Assembly (NCBI RefSeq): GCF_928382285.1
Contig: NZ_CAKMSS010000007.1
Location: 1 to 64,000 of the forward strand
Direction: 5' to 3'
DNA from: Rothia nasimurium
Lineage (GTDB): Bacteria > Actinomycetota > Actinomycetes > Actinomycetales > Micrococcaceae
Length of the DNA stretch: 64,000 nucleotides
Both the position numbers and the translations under genes were made by a program. Within the stretch, counting starts at the first letter, position 1. Each line of letters opens with the position of its first letter. Below, piece after piece: positions 6,711-15,912 of the stretch. The notes under the pieces were generated by a model. The model was not told where the DNA came from, made no database searches, and was given only the letters and a program-made list of their open reading frames with translations.

Positions 6711-8213
6711 ATGGCCAATGAATTCACCAGGGAGTCTTTGGAGTCCCTCCTAGATGCAGCTATGGGCAGGACGCTGGGGGAAGTTGATAGCAAGCATCTT
6801 ATTGATCGTTATGTGGAAAGCCGTCCTGACCGTGTGGTCAAGGGGGTTCCTGGCGATATCATCGAACAATCTGTCCTTGGCCTCCCCAAAGATTCTCTCC
6901 AGAAAGCTGACCTCTTGGTTGACGGGAATCCAACGGAGCTGAAGGTAACCGGGGTCTATAAACGTGGGGAAGGGACGAAAGCGGAGTACCACGCCAAGGA
7001 ACGTCTTACGATAACTAATGTGAACTACTCTGGAGTCGTTCAAGAGAGTTTCATAGATTCCCATCTGTGGGAGAAGATTCAGAATATCTTGCTGGTGTAC
7101 TACCAGTACGGTGATGCCCGTGCGCTCTCGACTGAAGACTACAGAAAATTCCGGTACTTGCTCTACTCAAATCTTCACTTCAGTGATGAAGAAAGAGAGA
7201 TTATCAAGTCAGATTGGGAACAGGTCCAGGGTTTCTTCGCCTCTGAGCGTGGCCAGTATGTTATTAGACAGCTTCAGGACTCTCAAACTGACGACGAAGC
7301 ACGTCGAGCCCTGAGAGCAGAGCTATCCGCGGCCCTTGGTGGGCTGATGTATCTAGAGGTTGCTCCTAAATTTCCTCGTGCCCGGTTGGCTATAAAAAAC
7401 TCGTACTTCAAAGTAAAGACAAAAGAAATATTTAGCGCGAAAGCATCGCAGCAGAAACTGGCAGGGGTTTCTGGTTATTCAGATTTGCTCCAACAAATTT
7501 CTAATTCTGTAGCACCTTATGTTGGTATGAAGCTAGGAGATATCGCTAAAGAAGCGGCAGAAGCTAAATCTTCTACTCTTGCTGACCGAATCAGCAAAGG
7601 GGCAACCAACTACATGCTTGGGTACATGCTTACTGGAGATTACGTTAAAGCTACTTCTATTGAAGAGCTTGCTAAAGCTGGCTTCATTGTTAAGGCAATA
7701 CCCATCAAGGACACCGGCCATAAGAAGGAGGATTCTAAACTTACCCCGGTCGTATTCTCAGAATTTGAGGATGATACAGCTTTCGAAGATTCAACACTTT
7801 TTGATTACCTTTTTAGTCACAGGTTCTTATGCGGGGTCTTTGAACGTCATCAGGGGAAGGACAGAAGCCTAGATATCTTCAGGGGTGTTAAGGTTATTGA
7901 ATTTTCAGACAGCATGTTTGAAGAATCTGCCCGGAGAGTTTGGGAGACAATGCGTCGCATGTACCTTCAGCAGGAGATGACCACTCACTTGGCTCTGCGA
8001 AAAGATGGAACGGTTATCTATAACAAAAATGGTTTCCCAAAGATGGGGAACAACCTACCTAAGTCCAAGGAATATGAAATCTTTATCAAGGGTACGAGCG
8101 GAGATTCATCGAAGAAACCGTTAGTCCTTAACGGACATGCCTTCTACAATCTGGATTATTGGATAAAGGGTTCCCTCATGGTTGAGTTACTCAATGAATC
8201 TGAGTTCCTTTAA
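6711..8213 (+). CDS. Type II restriction endonuclease, MutH/Sau3AI family
   Basis: A 500-residue protein, close in length to Sau3AI-type enzymes, which carry an N-terminal catalytic MutH domain and a C-terminal allosteric MutH-like domain. The catalytic signature is visible: GDIIEQ (Glu52), an acidic residue at 67, then TELKV (Glu76, Lys78) and HAKERLTI (Lys96), followed by the typical LWEKIQNILLVYYQY strand-helix. The second domain, about residues 260-490, lacks an obvious ExK site. The predicted activity is cleavage at GATC, inferred from the family. ATG 6711 has only a weak AGAGA ribosome site, which fits low expression of a toxic nuclease. The gene is markedly AT-richer than the flanking genes. 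Isoschizomers with a different site remain possible. Confidence 0.85.
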   Translation: MANEFTRESLESLLDAAMGRTLGEVDSKHLIDRYVESRPDRVVKGVPGDIIEQSVLGLPKDSLQKADLLVDGNPTELKVTGVYKRGEGTKAEYHAKERLTITNVNYSGVVQESFIDSHLWEKIQNILLVYYQYGDARALSTEDYRKFRYLLYSNLHFSDEEREIIKSDWEQVQGFFASERGQYVIRQLQDSQTDDEARRALRAELSAALGGLMYLEVAPKFPRARLAIKNSYFKVKTKEIFSAKASQQKLAGVSGYSDLLQQISNSVAPYVGMKLGDIAKEAAEAKSSTLADRISKGATNYMLGYMLTGDYVKATSIEELAKAGFIVKAIPIKDTGHKKEDSKLTPVVFSEFEDDTAFEDSTLFDYLFSHRFLCGVFERHQGKDRSLDIFRGVKVIEFSDSMFEESARRVWETMRRMYLQQEMTTHLALRKDGTVIYNKNGFPKMGNNLPKSKEYEIFIKGTSGDSSKKPLVLNGHAFYNLDYWIKGSLMVELLNESEFL

Positions 8214-8236
8214 GAAGAGTGATTCAAAAAATCTGG

Positions 8237-8275
8237 GGTGAAGCAGGATTGCAGCGAGCGTAAGCCTGTTTCACC
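8237..8275 (+). terminator. Terminator of the endonuclease gene containing a miniature repeat
   Basis: The stem 8237-8247 pairs with 8265-8275 (GGTGAAGCAGG/CCTGTTTCACC, one wobble) and is followed by TCTTTCAATCTT. Positions 8244-8268 match, on the minus strand, the core of the dispersed intergenic repeat at 21 of 25 bases relative to the miniature copy at 47460-47484. Confidence 0.6.
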
Positions 8276-8381
8276 TCTTTCAATCTTCTGGTCCCGCTAT
8301 ATGGGCAGCCCCCGGTACAAACCTCCCCTAACCCTCCGGCAAGAAGCCGGGGTGCCGCGTCCACCCGCTAAACTAGACCCC

Positions 8382-9335
8382 ATGCGCTACACCTACCTCG
8401 GCCCGTCCGGAACCTTCACCGAAGCAGCCCTCCTCACCGTGCCCGGTGCCCCCGACGCCGAACGCATACCCGCAACATCCGTCCCCGCAGCCCTCGACGC
8501 GCTGCGCGACGGCACCGCCGATGCCGCCATGGTACCCATTGAAAACTCTGTTGAAGGTGGTGTGACCGCAACCCTCGACGCCATTGCAGCTCTCGACGGG
8601 TCCCTGCGTATCGTCCGCGAAGTGCTGGTGCCCATCACCTTCGTGCTGGTTGCCCGCCCCGGCACCACGCTAGAGAACGTCAAAACCATTTCAACGCACA
8701 CCCACGCCTGGGCGCAGGTGCGCCGCTGGGTGGCAGAGAACAAGCCGGACGCCGGCTACCTGCCCGGCTCGTCCACTGCTGGCGCGGCCCTTGGCCTGCT
8801 CAACGATAACCCGGGTTACGAGGCCGCCGTCTGCTCACCGGCAGTCGCTCAAGCCCACCCCGAGCTAGAAGTGCTGGCCCACAATATCGGCGATAACAAA
8901 AACGCCGTCACCCGTTTCGTGCTCGTCGCCCGCGACGCTGAAACTCCCGCACCGACCGGGGCCGACAAAACCACCCTGGTCATCCCGCTACCCCAGGACC
9001 GCCCCGGCGCCCTACTTGACCTGCTTGAACAGTTCTCCACCCGGGGAATCAACCTCTCCCGCATCGAATCCCGCCCTACCGGCGAATTCCTGGGCTCCTA
9101 TTTCTTCTCCATCGACATTGACGGGCACCTCTACGACGCCCGCGTGCGCGATGCCCTGCGCGGTATCCACCGCGTCTCACCCGGTGTGCTCTACCTGGGC
9201 TCCTACCCGCGAGCCGACAAGCGCCTGGCAGCGGTAGACCCCATGCACGATGAAGAGTCCTTCAACGCTGCCCGCGACTGGGTAGAAACCCTCTTCCCGG
9301 GTGGGCGGCCCGAAAGCCTCAAACACAACATCTAA
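8382..9335 (+). CDS. pheA: Prephenate dehydratase
   Basis: This enzyme converts prephenate to phenylpyruvate in phenylalanine synthesis. The N-terminus MRYTYLGPSGTFTEAA is the family opening. The catalytic NAVTRFVLV (TRF motif) is near residue 180, and a C-terminal ACT domain (GALLDLLEQFSTRGINLSRI with ESRP) should bind phenylalanine for feedback inhibition. I chose ATG 8382 because the family begins there and a TAAACT -10 box (8369-8374) ends 7 nt before it, implying a leaderless mRNA. In-frame codons further upstream (to about 8238) run through the preceding terminator and are unlikely to be translated. The protein is 317 residues, normal for the family. Confidence 0.95.
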   Translation: MRYTYLGPSGTFTEAALLTVPGAPDAERIPATSVPAALDALRDGTADAAMVPIENSVEGGVTATLDAIAALDGSLRIVREVLVPITFVLVARPGTTLENVKTISTHTHAWAQVRRWVAENKPDAGYLPGSSTAGAALGLLNDNPGYEAAVCSPAVAQAHPELEVLAHNIGDNKNAVTRFVLVARDAETPAPTGADKTTLVIPLPQDRPGALLDLLEQFSTRGINLSRIESRPTGEFLGSYFFSIDIDGHLYDARVRDALRGIHRVSPGVLYLGSYPRADKRLAAVDPMHDEESFNAARDWVETLFPGGRPESLKHNI

Positions 9336-9380
9336 ATGTGGGTCTACCTATAAGGGAGTCTCTGGTCCCTGAAAACACAA

Positions 9381-10430
9381 CTAAGACTCTTCTAAGCCCC
9401 ATATCTGGTGGTGTTTCCAATCATCCGGAAATCCCATCTCCTGGGCAGTAAGGAAAGGCACTGCGGATAGCGCTGAATCGACAAGAGAAGCAGTTCTACT
9501 TGCCCAGGCTGAACCAGGGGATACGGTTTCAAGGATCTTGGCAATAATGATAAGCGCGCCGTAAATTTTTTCGCTCTGCTGCCTTGGGGTGCCCTCCTGC
9601 CCCGGTGGGAGGGGCAGATGCGAGAGAGATTCTAAACCGCTAACCCTGGATAAAATACCAGTACCCATAGGAGATAAGGTGCAGTTCCATATTCTGGCGT
9701 GATGGGCAGACTTATTCCGTAGCAGGGTCAGCTGACGCAGAGCAGCTGCAAAGGGGTGATTGGGTGAAAGGCCTTTGGCCTCTTCTCTTCTGAGCCCCAG
9801 GTTTCTAACATCTATGCCAATTCGGCCAGCAACCTCGTTCTGATCTGGGGTTCTCAACAGATTGAACAGCTTAGAAAGGTCCGAGAAATCTAGCACGTCC
9901 ATAACAACCCAGGGCGCTAATTGAACCCCATATTTCTCCACATTGTGCTTAATGTGAGAGCTATCTCGTGACCCTAACGCACGATTTACTCTTGAGGTAA
10001 TAGTGCTAATGATCTGGTAGTGCTCGTATTCTCTGCCCCGGGTCACCCGAAAATTATCCCTATCGTATAAGGCGAGCGACCCAGTGCTGCTAATGATATC
10101 TGCTAAAGATGTGCGCAGGGCAATCTCAACCCGCTCAATACCGTCGTGTACTTGAGTACGTAGCTTCCGGTCAAACTCATAAAGAGCGGTAATCTCGGTA
10201 AACCGAGTTCCCGGCGCGAAGGTGTCCGTACGCACGGGACGGGGTGGATTTCCCATCGAAAGAGGTGGGTCGCTTAGCATTCTGCGGGTGTACCAGTACC
10301 CGCTTAGTCTGTAGTACCCAACAGTTGATAGCCATTGCTGAGCCTCAGCTTCATTGACGTCCATGCCTCGTTCACGGAGCAGGGCAATCTGCTGCTCAAT
10401 AGATGTGGGCGGTTTATGCGGTGACGTCAT
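9381..10430 (-). CDS. Abi_2 family (AbiD/AbiF-like) abortive-infection protein with HEPN motif
   Basis: A 349-residue member of the Abi_2 family. Members are linked to phage resistance and carry a HEPN-type RNase motif. Seen here: the N-terminal IEQQIALLRERGM helix, GYYRLSGYWY near residues 38-47, ALYEFDRKLR with the ERVEIALRT helix near 82-107, APWVVMDVLDFSDLSKLF near 172-189, and the RNKSAHHARIWN signature at 238-249 (R-x4-H). Start ATG 10430 has GGAG at good spacing and sits downstream of a TATAAT box at 10520-10515. The in-frame ATG at 10562 lies upstream of that promoter and is unlikely. It is a single-gene unit. Together with the R-M pair and the Abi_2 remnant at 127-315, it suggests a small defence cluster. 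Confidence 0.88.
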   Translation of the reverse strand: MTSPHKPPTSIEQQIALLRERGMDVNEAEAQQWLSTVGYYRLSGYWYTRRMLSDPPLSMGNPPRPVRTDTFAPGTRFTEITALYEFDRKLRTQVHDGIERVEIALRTSLADIISSTGSLALYDRDNFRVTRGREYEHYQIISTITSRVNRALGSRDSSHIKHNVEKYGVQLAPWVVMDVLDFSDLSKLFNLLRTPDQNEVAGRIGIDVRNLGLRREEAKGLSPNHPFAAALRQLTLLRNKSAHHARIWNCTLSPMGTGILSRVSGLESLSHLPLPPGQEGTPRQQSEKIYGALIIIAKILETVSPGSAWASRTASLVDSALSAVPFLTAQEMGFPDDWKHHQIWGLEES

Positions 10431-10514
10431 TGAACACTCCACGGCCTGGTGAAGGAGGGAATAGAAATCCAGCCCACACTTCACTATGGAAGGCGGGCTG
10501 AACGATTGATACCA

Positions 10515-10520
10515 ATTATA
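10515..10520 (-). promoter_or_regulatory. -10 box for the Abi_2 gene
   Basis: TATAAT on the minus strand about 85 bp upstream of ATG 10430. The context CCAATTATA on the + strand is shared with the promoter at 2975-2980. No good -35 is seen. Confidence 0.5.
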
Positions 10521-10590
10521 TACAGATAAGGCCCGCTTATCTAGAAAGTGTGTATATTTCACTGCGGCCTGAGGAGCTTAAGCACCATAT

Positions 10591-11751
10591 CTAGAGCCGC
10601 AAGAGCCTCTGCCACCAGCGGCGGTGCTGCTCTACTAGCTCCTCGCGGGCGTTCACAAAATCACTCAGTGAACGGATCTGCATGTCATCAGGGTAGACCT
10701 GCACCTTGACCGCAGCGGGGAGCACCTGGGCGTGGAAATCGCTGACGTCACCGAGCACGTCCCCGTCCACCTCAACGGGCAAGCTGGTATTGGGGAAGTA
10801 GACGCGGACGTCCGTACCCACAAAGTGCTCGACAACCGGGTAACGGACCCGGGTGGGGCGCAGAATAAACTGAGCCGCCATACGCACCCAGCTACCCAGG
10901 TTGCGCGGGGTCAGCACAATCACCTCAAGCTGCCCATCGGACAGCTGAGCTGTCTGTGCAAGATTCACCCCACCCTGAATCTTGCCGGTATTGGCAACCA
11001 ACACAGCCCGAATCTTGCGGCGAACGGGCGCACCGTTATTCACCGTAATCACCGCTGGGCGGCGGCGGGTGAACATGTGCCGGGTGCTAGCCTCAACATA
11101 GGCCAACCAGCCGATGCGGGCTTTCAAATCCTCTCGGGTGTCGGTCATAATCTGGGCGTCAAAGCCCGCTCCACCCATGACCACAAAATTGACCGGCGGC
11201 AGCTCCTTCTCACCCTGCATCTCCATACGAATCATGTCGATGGTGCGACTCTGCCCATGCAAGGCAATATTGATGCAGGCGTGCAGGTCATTGACGTCCA
11301 TGTCGAGGTTGCGAGCCAGCAGATTGCCCGTGCCCAAGGGCACAATGCCTAAGGTGGCAGTGGTGCCCGCCAGGCCGTCCGCTACAGCGCGTACGGTGCC
11401 GTCACCGCCCACAGCCAGCACAATCTCAGCCCCGTCCGCCGCAGCCTGCTGGGCCATACCAAAGCCGGGGTCGTTAGCCTCAGTCTCATAGAACCTAGCC
11501 CGAGGCCAATCAGCCAGACCCAGCTCGGCGGTAATCATGCGAATCACCGAATCAGCCCGATCCTTGGTGGGGTTATAGACCACCGCAACCTGCTTCGGTT
11601 CACCCGGCTCCAACATACGGTGCAGGGGCCGGTAGACCGGGAAAAGATCAGGACGCTCCCGCCTACCCTTGCGCACAGACAGCGCCACCCCACCCAGGGC
11701 AAGAGCAGAAGCAGCAGTAAGGGATACACCGAGAGTTGTACGCGAAACCAT
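10591..11751 (-). CDS. Diacylglycerol/lipid kinase family protein
   Basis: A 387-residue DAGK-catalytic-domain protein that would phosphorylate a lipid (diacylglycerol or a related lipid) using ATP at the membrane. An N-terminal hydrophobic helix (residues about 6-25) serves as an anchor. The nucleotide loop is LAVGGDGTVRAVADGL, and the family motif PLGTGNLLARNL follows. I chose ATG 11751 because a TATGCT -10 (11763-11758) ends 6 nt before it (leaderless) and the frame upstream is low-complexity Gly/Val. It is divergent from serS with about 145 bp between starts. Substrate not determinable from sequence. Confidence 0.88.
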   Translation of the reverse strand: MVSRTTLGVSLTAASALALGGVALSVRKGRRERPDLFPVYRPLHRMLEPGEPKQVAVVYNPTKDRADSVIRMITAELGLADWPRARFYETEANDPGFGMAQQAAADGAEIVLAVGGDGTVRAVADGLAGTTATLGIVPLGTGNLLARNLDMDVNDLHACINIALHGQSRTIDMIRMEMQGEKELPPVNFVVMGGAGFDAQIMTDTREDLKARIGWLAYVEASTRHMFTRRRPAVITVNNGAPVRRKIRAVLVANTGKIQGGVNLAQTAQLSDGQLEVIVLTPRNLGSWVRMAAQFILRPTRVRYPVVEHFVGTDVRVYFPNTSLPVEVDGDVLGDVSDFHAQVLPAAVKVQVYPDDMQIRSLSDFVNAREELVEQHRRWWQRLLRL

Positions 11752-11895
11752 ATCACCAGCATACTGAATAAAACCCTTCCCCGCCGACCCCGGCTCCCCA
11801 ACCCCAACCCCTTCACCACCCCAGCGGACGCACCCCGCCGCTCCCAGCGTCCGCACGCCTGACATCGCAGCGGCAACTACGGTAAATTTAGAGGC

Positions 11896-13200
11896 ATGAT
11901 TGACATTAACCTCCTGCGTGAAAACCCCGACGCCTTCCGCGCCTCCCAGCGCGCTCGCGGCGCTGACGAAACCGTCATCGACCAGATTCTCGAAGCGGAC
12001 GCCACCCGCCGCACCTCCATCAACGAATTCGAGAAGCTCCGCGCCGAACAGAACGTCTTCTCCAAGAAGATCGGCAAGGCCGCCAAGGAAGAAAAGCAGG
12101 CCCTGCTTGCTGAGGTTAAGGAACTCTCCCAGAAAGTCTCAGAAGCCAAGGCCGCTGCTGACGCCGCTGCCGCCCGCCAGGAAGAACTGGTCGCCGGTGT
12201 TGGCAACCTGATTATTGACGGCATTCCCGCCGGCGGTGAGGACGACTACGTGGTCGTCAAGCAGGTGGGCGAGCCCCGCAACTTCGAAGCCGACGGCTTT
12301 GAACCCCGCGACCACCTGGAAATCGGTGAACTGGTGGACGGCATCGACATGGTGCGCGGCGCTAAGGTCTCAGGCTCCCGCTTCTACTTCCTCAAGGGCC
12401 ATGTAGCCCGCCTGGAACAGGCCCTCATGTGGATGGCCCTCGACCAGGCCACCGCCAACGGCTTCACCATGCTCACCACCCCCACCCTGGTGCGCCCCGA
12501 AACCATGAACGGTACCGGCTTCAACGTCGAACATGACGACGAAATCTACCGCCTTGAGCGCGACGACCTCTACCTGGTGGGCACCTCCGAGGTCGCCATC
12601 GCCGGCTACCATGCCGATGAAATCATCGACTTCGACAAGGGCCCCAAGAAGTACCTGGGCTGGTCCTCCTGCTACCGCCGCGAAGCCGGTTCCGCCGGTA
12701 AGGACACCCGCGGCATTATTCGCGTGCACCAGTTCAACAAGGCCGAAATGTTCGTCTACTGCCCCGTTGAGCAGGCAGAAGAGATGCACGCCAAGATGCT
12801 GGCCTGGGAAGAAGAAATGCTGGCCAAGTGCGAGCTCTCCTACCGCGTGATCGACACCGCCGCGGGAGACTTGGGCTCCTCCGCCGCCCGCAAGTTCGAC
12901 TGTGAAGCCTGGGTGCCCACCCAGGGCGCCTTCCGCGAACTGACCTCAACCTCCAACTGCACCACCTACCAGGCCCGCCGCCTGAACGTGCGTGAGCGCA
13001 TGCCCGACACCGTTACCGCAGACGGCAAGACCAAGAAGGGCGGCACCCGCACCGTCGCCACCCTCAACGGCACCCTGGCAACCACCCGCTGGCTGGTTGC
13101 AATCCTCGAAACCCACCAGCAGGCCGACGGCTCCGTCCGCATCCCCGAGGCCCTGCGCCCCTACATGGGCGGCCTTGAGGTTATCCCCGTAGCAGCCTAA
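11896..13200 (+). CDS. serS: Seryl-tRNA synthetase
   Basis: This class II synthetase charges tRNA-Ser with serine. The N-terminal 110 residues form the long alpha-helical coiled-coil arm ([20 protein letters not shown] region) that grips the tRNA long variable arm. The catalytic core follows with motif 2 ([20 protein letters not shown]) and motif 3 near the C-terminus ([15 protein letters not shown]). Length is 434 residues. ATG 11896 is preceded by TAAATT (11883-11888) with a 7-nt gap and no ribosome site, so the mRNA is probably leaderless. Confidence 0.96.
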   Translation: MIDINLLRENPDAFRASQRARGADETVIDQILEADATRRTSINEFEKLRAEQNVFSKKIGKAAKEEKQALLAEVKELSQKVSEAKAAADAAAARQEELVAGVGNLIIDGIPAGGEDDYVVVKQVGEPRNFEADGFEPRDHLEIGELVDGIDMVRGAKVSGSRFYFLKGHVARLEQALMWMALDQATANGFTMLTTPTLVRPETMNGTGFNVEHDDEIYRLERDDLYLVGTSEVAIAGYHADEIIDFDKGPKKYLGWSSCYRREAGSAGKDTRGIIRVHQFNKAEMFVYCPVEQAEEMHAKMLAWEEEMLAKCELSYRVIDTAAGDLGSSAARKFDCEAWVPTQGAFRELTSTSNCTTYQARRLNVRERMPDTVTADGKTKKGGTRTVATLNGTLATTRWLVAILETHQQADGSVRIPEALRPYMGGLEVIPVAA

Positions 13201-13206
13201 GCCCGC

Positions 13207-13275
13207 AAGGTACCATCTACCTCGGAAAAGACCACCTAGTTCGTGGGTCTAACCGGCGTAGATGGATGGTACCTT
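13207..13275 (+). terminator. Nested stem-loop after serS, probable terminator
   Basis: An outer 11-bp perfect stem (13207-13217 with 13265-13275, AAGGTACCATC) encloses a second stem (AGACC/GGGTCT, 13229-13250) and is followed by CTGCTTTTC. It separates serS from the metal transporter. The short T-run makes termination moderate, and a regulatory leader for the transporter is an alternative. Confidence 0.5.
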
Positions 13276-13309
13276 CTGCTTTTCAGCCTGACCCAGGAAG
13301 GGGCCCTCC

Positions 13310-14263
13310 ATGCTCAACGATTCCCGCGCCCTACTCGCCAGCCTGCTGGTGCTGGTGGCGGGCGTCCTTTCCGCCTGCGCCCCGGGTGCCACCGGGCAAG
13401 AGGCAGGGCAGGACGCCGCCGCGCAGCCGTCCGCCGCATCGGGTGAGGGTAAGCCCCTGGTGCTTGCCACCTTCACCGTGCTTGCAGACATGGCCCAGGT
13501 GGTGGGCGGGGAACACGTTCAGGTGGAGTCCCTGACCAAGGCCGGGGCCGAGATTCACGGCTATGAGCCCACCCCCTCAGATGTGCGTAAGGCAGCGGAC
13601 GCCGACCTGATTCTTGCCAACGGCCTCAACCTCGAAGCCTGGCTGGAGCAGTTCGTGCAGGACGCCGCCGCCCCAGCTATCACCGTCACCGAGGGCATCA
13701 CGCCCCTCAGCATTGTGGAAGGCGAAGGGGAGGGCTACCCTAACCCCCACGCCTGGATGAGCCCGGTTGCCGCCCAGACCTACGTGGACAACATCGCCAG
13801 CGCCCTGGCCGACCTCGACCCGGCCCACGCCGACAGTTACCGGGCCAACGCCGAAGCCTACAAGCAGGAACTCAGCCAGGTACACCAAGAACTCATCTCC
13901 GCCATCAGTAATCTCCCCCAACACCAGCGGCTTCTGGTGACCTGCGAGGGCGCCTTCTCCTACCTGGCCGCCGACGCCGGTCTCGATGAAGCCTACCTCT
14001 GGGCAGTGAACTCCGACGGCGAAACCGGTGCCCGCCGCATGATGGAACTCTCCGACAAGGTAGCGGGCAGCGCCGTGCCCGCCGTCTTCTGCGAATCCAC
14101 CGTGCCCACCCGCACCATGGAACAAATCGCCACCGACACCGGCGCAACCTACGCCGGAGCCCTCTACGTCGATTCCCTGTCTGACGCCGACGGCCCCGTG
14201 CCCACCTATCTCGATTTAATCCGCTACGATACCCGCCTCATGGCTGAGGCCCTCAGCCAATAA
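13310..14263 (+). CDS. Manganese/zinc ABC transporter substrate-binding lipoprotein
   Basis: A 317-residue cluster A-I metal-binding lipoprotein that captures Mn2+ or Zn2+ outside the membrane and hands it to the permease. Signal peptide and lipobox LSAC (Cys23). Expected metal ligands are His83 (IHGYEPTPSD), His147 (NPHAWMSP), Glu213 (CEGAFSYLA) and Asp near 288-292 (VDSLSDADGP). The phrases EAYLWAVN and DGPVPTYLDL resemble SitA/MntA-type Mn (Fe) binders more than ZnuA, and there is no His-rich loop, so manganese is favoured. AGGAAGG precedes ATG 13310 at good spacing. It is first in a three-gene transporter unit. Confidence 0.9.
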   Translation: MLNDSRALLASLLVLVAGVLSACAPGATGQEAGQDAAAQPSAASGEGKPLVLATFTVLADMAQVVGGEHVQVESLTKAGAEIHGYEPTPSDVRKAADADLILANGLNLEAWLEQFVQDAAAPAITVTEGITPLSIVEGEGEGYPNPHAWMSPVAAQTYVDNIASALADLDPAHADSYRANAEAYKQELSQVHQELISAISNLPQHQRLLVTCEGAFSYLAADAGLDEAYLWAVNSDGETGARRMMELSDKVAGSAVPAVFCESTVPTRTMEQIATDTGATYAGALYVDSLSDADGPVPTYLDLIRYDTRLMAEALSQ

Positions 14264-14283
14264 CCGCCCTAAACTGAGGTTCT

Positions 14284-15036
14284 ATGACTGCACCACCGCT
14301 GCTCCAGCTCACCGATGTAACTGTCACCTACGGGGCACCCGGCTCCGGGGCCGTACGCGCCCTGAACCGGGCGTCCCTGCACGTTGCCCCGGGGAGCATC
14401 TGCGGGCTGGTCGGCATGAACGGCTCTGGCAAGTCCACCCTCTTCAAGGCCATCATGGGCGTGGTGCCCGCATCGGGCAGCGTCCGGGTTGACGGGCTCG
14501 CCCCGCGTGAGGCCCGCAAACAGGGCTTGGTCAGCTACGTGCCCCAGAGCGAGGACATCGACTTCACTTTTCCGGTCTCGGTGCGCGACGTGGTCAGCCA
14601 GGGGCGCTACAGCCGACTGGGCATCACCCGCCACCTGGGCGCTGCCGACCGGGCCGCCGTCGATACCGCCCTCGAACGGGTCGGGCTCACCGACCTAGCC
14701 CACCGGCAAATCGGCAACCTCTCCGGCGGCCAGCGCAAACGCGCCTTCGTTGCCCGCGGGCTGGCCCAGGGAGCCCGTCTGTTGCTACTCGATGAACCCT
14801 TCGCCGGCGTCGATAAAAAGAGCGAAGCCATGCTCGTGAGTCTCTTCAAAGAGCTACGCGCCGACGGCGCTGGCATACTCATCTCAACCCACGACCTGGC
14901 TAACCTGGCAGACCTGGCCGACACCGCCGTCCTGCTCCGCAACGAAGTGCTGCTCACCGGCGATCCCGCTACCGTGCTGGCCCCCGAGAACATCGTGCGA
15001 GCCTTCGGAATGAACCCGCTGACAGGTGAAAACTAA
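14284..15036 (+). CDS. Manganese/zinc ABC transporter ATP-binding protein
   Basis: A 250-residue ATPase that powers the metal importer at the cytoplasmic face. Walker A GMNGSGKST is at residues 44-52, the signature LSGGQ at 146-150, Walker B LLLLDEP just after, and the switch His in ISTHD near 195-200. ATG 14284 lies 8 nt after a TAAACT box (14270-14275), so it may also be transcribed from its own leaderless promoter inside the operon. Its stop overlaps the permease start (TAATG). Confidence 0.92.
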   Translation: MTAPPLLQLTDVTVTYGAPGSGAVRALNRASLHVAPGSICGLVGMNGSGKSTLFKAIMGVVPASGSVRVDGLAPREARKQGLVSYVPQSEDIDFTFPVSVRDVVSQGRYSRLGITRHLGAADRAAVDTALERVGLTDLAHRQIGNLSGGQRKRAFVARGLAQGARLLLLDEPFAGVDKKSEAMLVSLFKELRADGAGILISTHDLANLADLADTAVLLRNEVLLTGDPATVLAPENIVRAFGMNPLTGEN

Positions 15037-15896
15037 TGTACGAACTCTTCATCGAACCCCTTACCTACGGCTTCATGCAGCGGGGCTTGCTGGTCACCGT
15101 GCTGGCGGCTTTAGTCTGCGCCCTGCTTTCTTGCTGGCTGGTGCTCATGGGCTGGTCGCTCATGGGCGATGGTATCTCCCACGCCGTCCTGCCCGGTGTT
15201 GCCCTCGCCTACATTCTGGGTGCCCCCTTCGCCCTGGGCGCCCTACTTGCCGCCCTGGTAGCCGTTGCCCTCATCGGCTCGGTTGCCGCCCGCAGGCGCG
15301 TTCGAGAGGACGCCGCCATCGGCATCGTCTTCACCGTCATGTTCGCCCTGGGGCTGGTGCTCCTCTCAGCCTTCCCCTCACAGGTTGACCTGCACTCAGT
15401 GATTTTCGGTAACGTGTTGGGCGTATCGTGGGCGGACGTCTGGCAGATCGGTCTGCTGGCTGTGCTGGTCGTTGCCGTGCTGCTGGTCAAACGCCGTGAC
15501 CTGGTGCTCTATGCCTTTGACCCCGGCTACACCCACGCCATTGGACTTAGCCCCCGGCTGCTCTCCAGCCTGCTGCTGGTCGCCCTGGCCCTGACCTCTG
15601 TTCTGGCCCTTCAGATTGTGGGCGTCGTGCTGGTGGTTGCCCTGCTGGTAATCCCCGGGGCAACAGCCCGCCTGCTGACCGACCGCTTCACGTCCATGCT
15701 GCTGATCTCGTCGGCGGTCTCCCTGCTGGCGGCCCTGGCCGGTTTCTTCCTGGCCTACCTGCTCGATATCTCAGCCGGCGGTACCGTCGTCCTGGCCCTC
15801 GGCGTCCTCTTCGGTTTGGCCTACCTCTTCGCCCCCCGCCACGGCCTGCTGGCCGCTGCCCGGGCCCGGCGGGCGGTGGAGGCCGGGCAGGGCTAG
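15036..15896 (+). CDS. Manganese/zinc ABC transporter permease
   Basis: A 286-residue ABC-3 family permease with about eight to nine membrane helices. Family features include the cytoplasmic GDGISHAVLPGVALAY loop that contacts the ATPase and RRRVREDAAIGIVFTVMFALG. Its ATG overlaps the ATPase stop by one base, giving tight coupling. It completes the binding protein-ATPase-permease set. Metal preference follows the binding protein (Mn favoured). Confidence 0.92.
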   Translation: MYELFIEPLTYGFMQRGLLVTVLAALVCALLSCWLVLMGWSLMGDGISHAVLPGVALAYILGAPFALGALLAALVAVALIGSVAARRRVREDAAIGIVFTVMFALGLVLLSAFPSQVDLHSVIFGNVLGVSWADVWQIGLLAVLVVAVLLVKRRDLVLYAFDPGYTHAIGLSPRLLSSLLLVALALTSVLALQIVGVVLVVALLVIPGATARLLTDRFTSMLLISSAVSLLAALAGFFLAYLLDISAGGTVVLALGVLFGLAYLFAPRHGLLAAARARRAVEAGQG

Positions 15897-15912
15897 GCAA
15901 AGAGCTGAACGG

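Noticed and set aside
13201-13309. Zur- or MntR-type operator before the metal ABC transporter
   Set aside because: I looked for known zinc/manganese repressor palindromes. The only inverted repeat there is the large nested stem that fits a terminator better.
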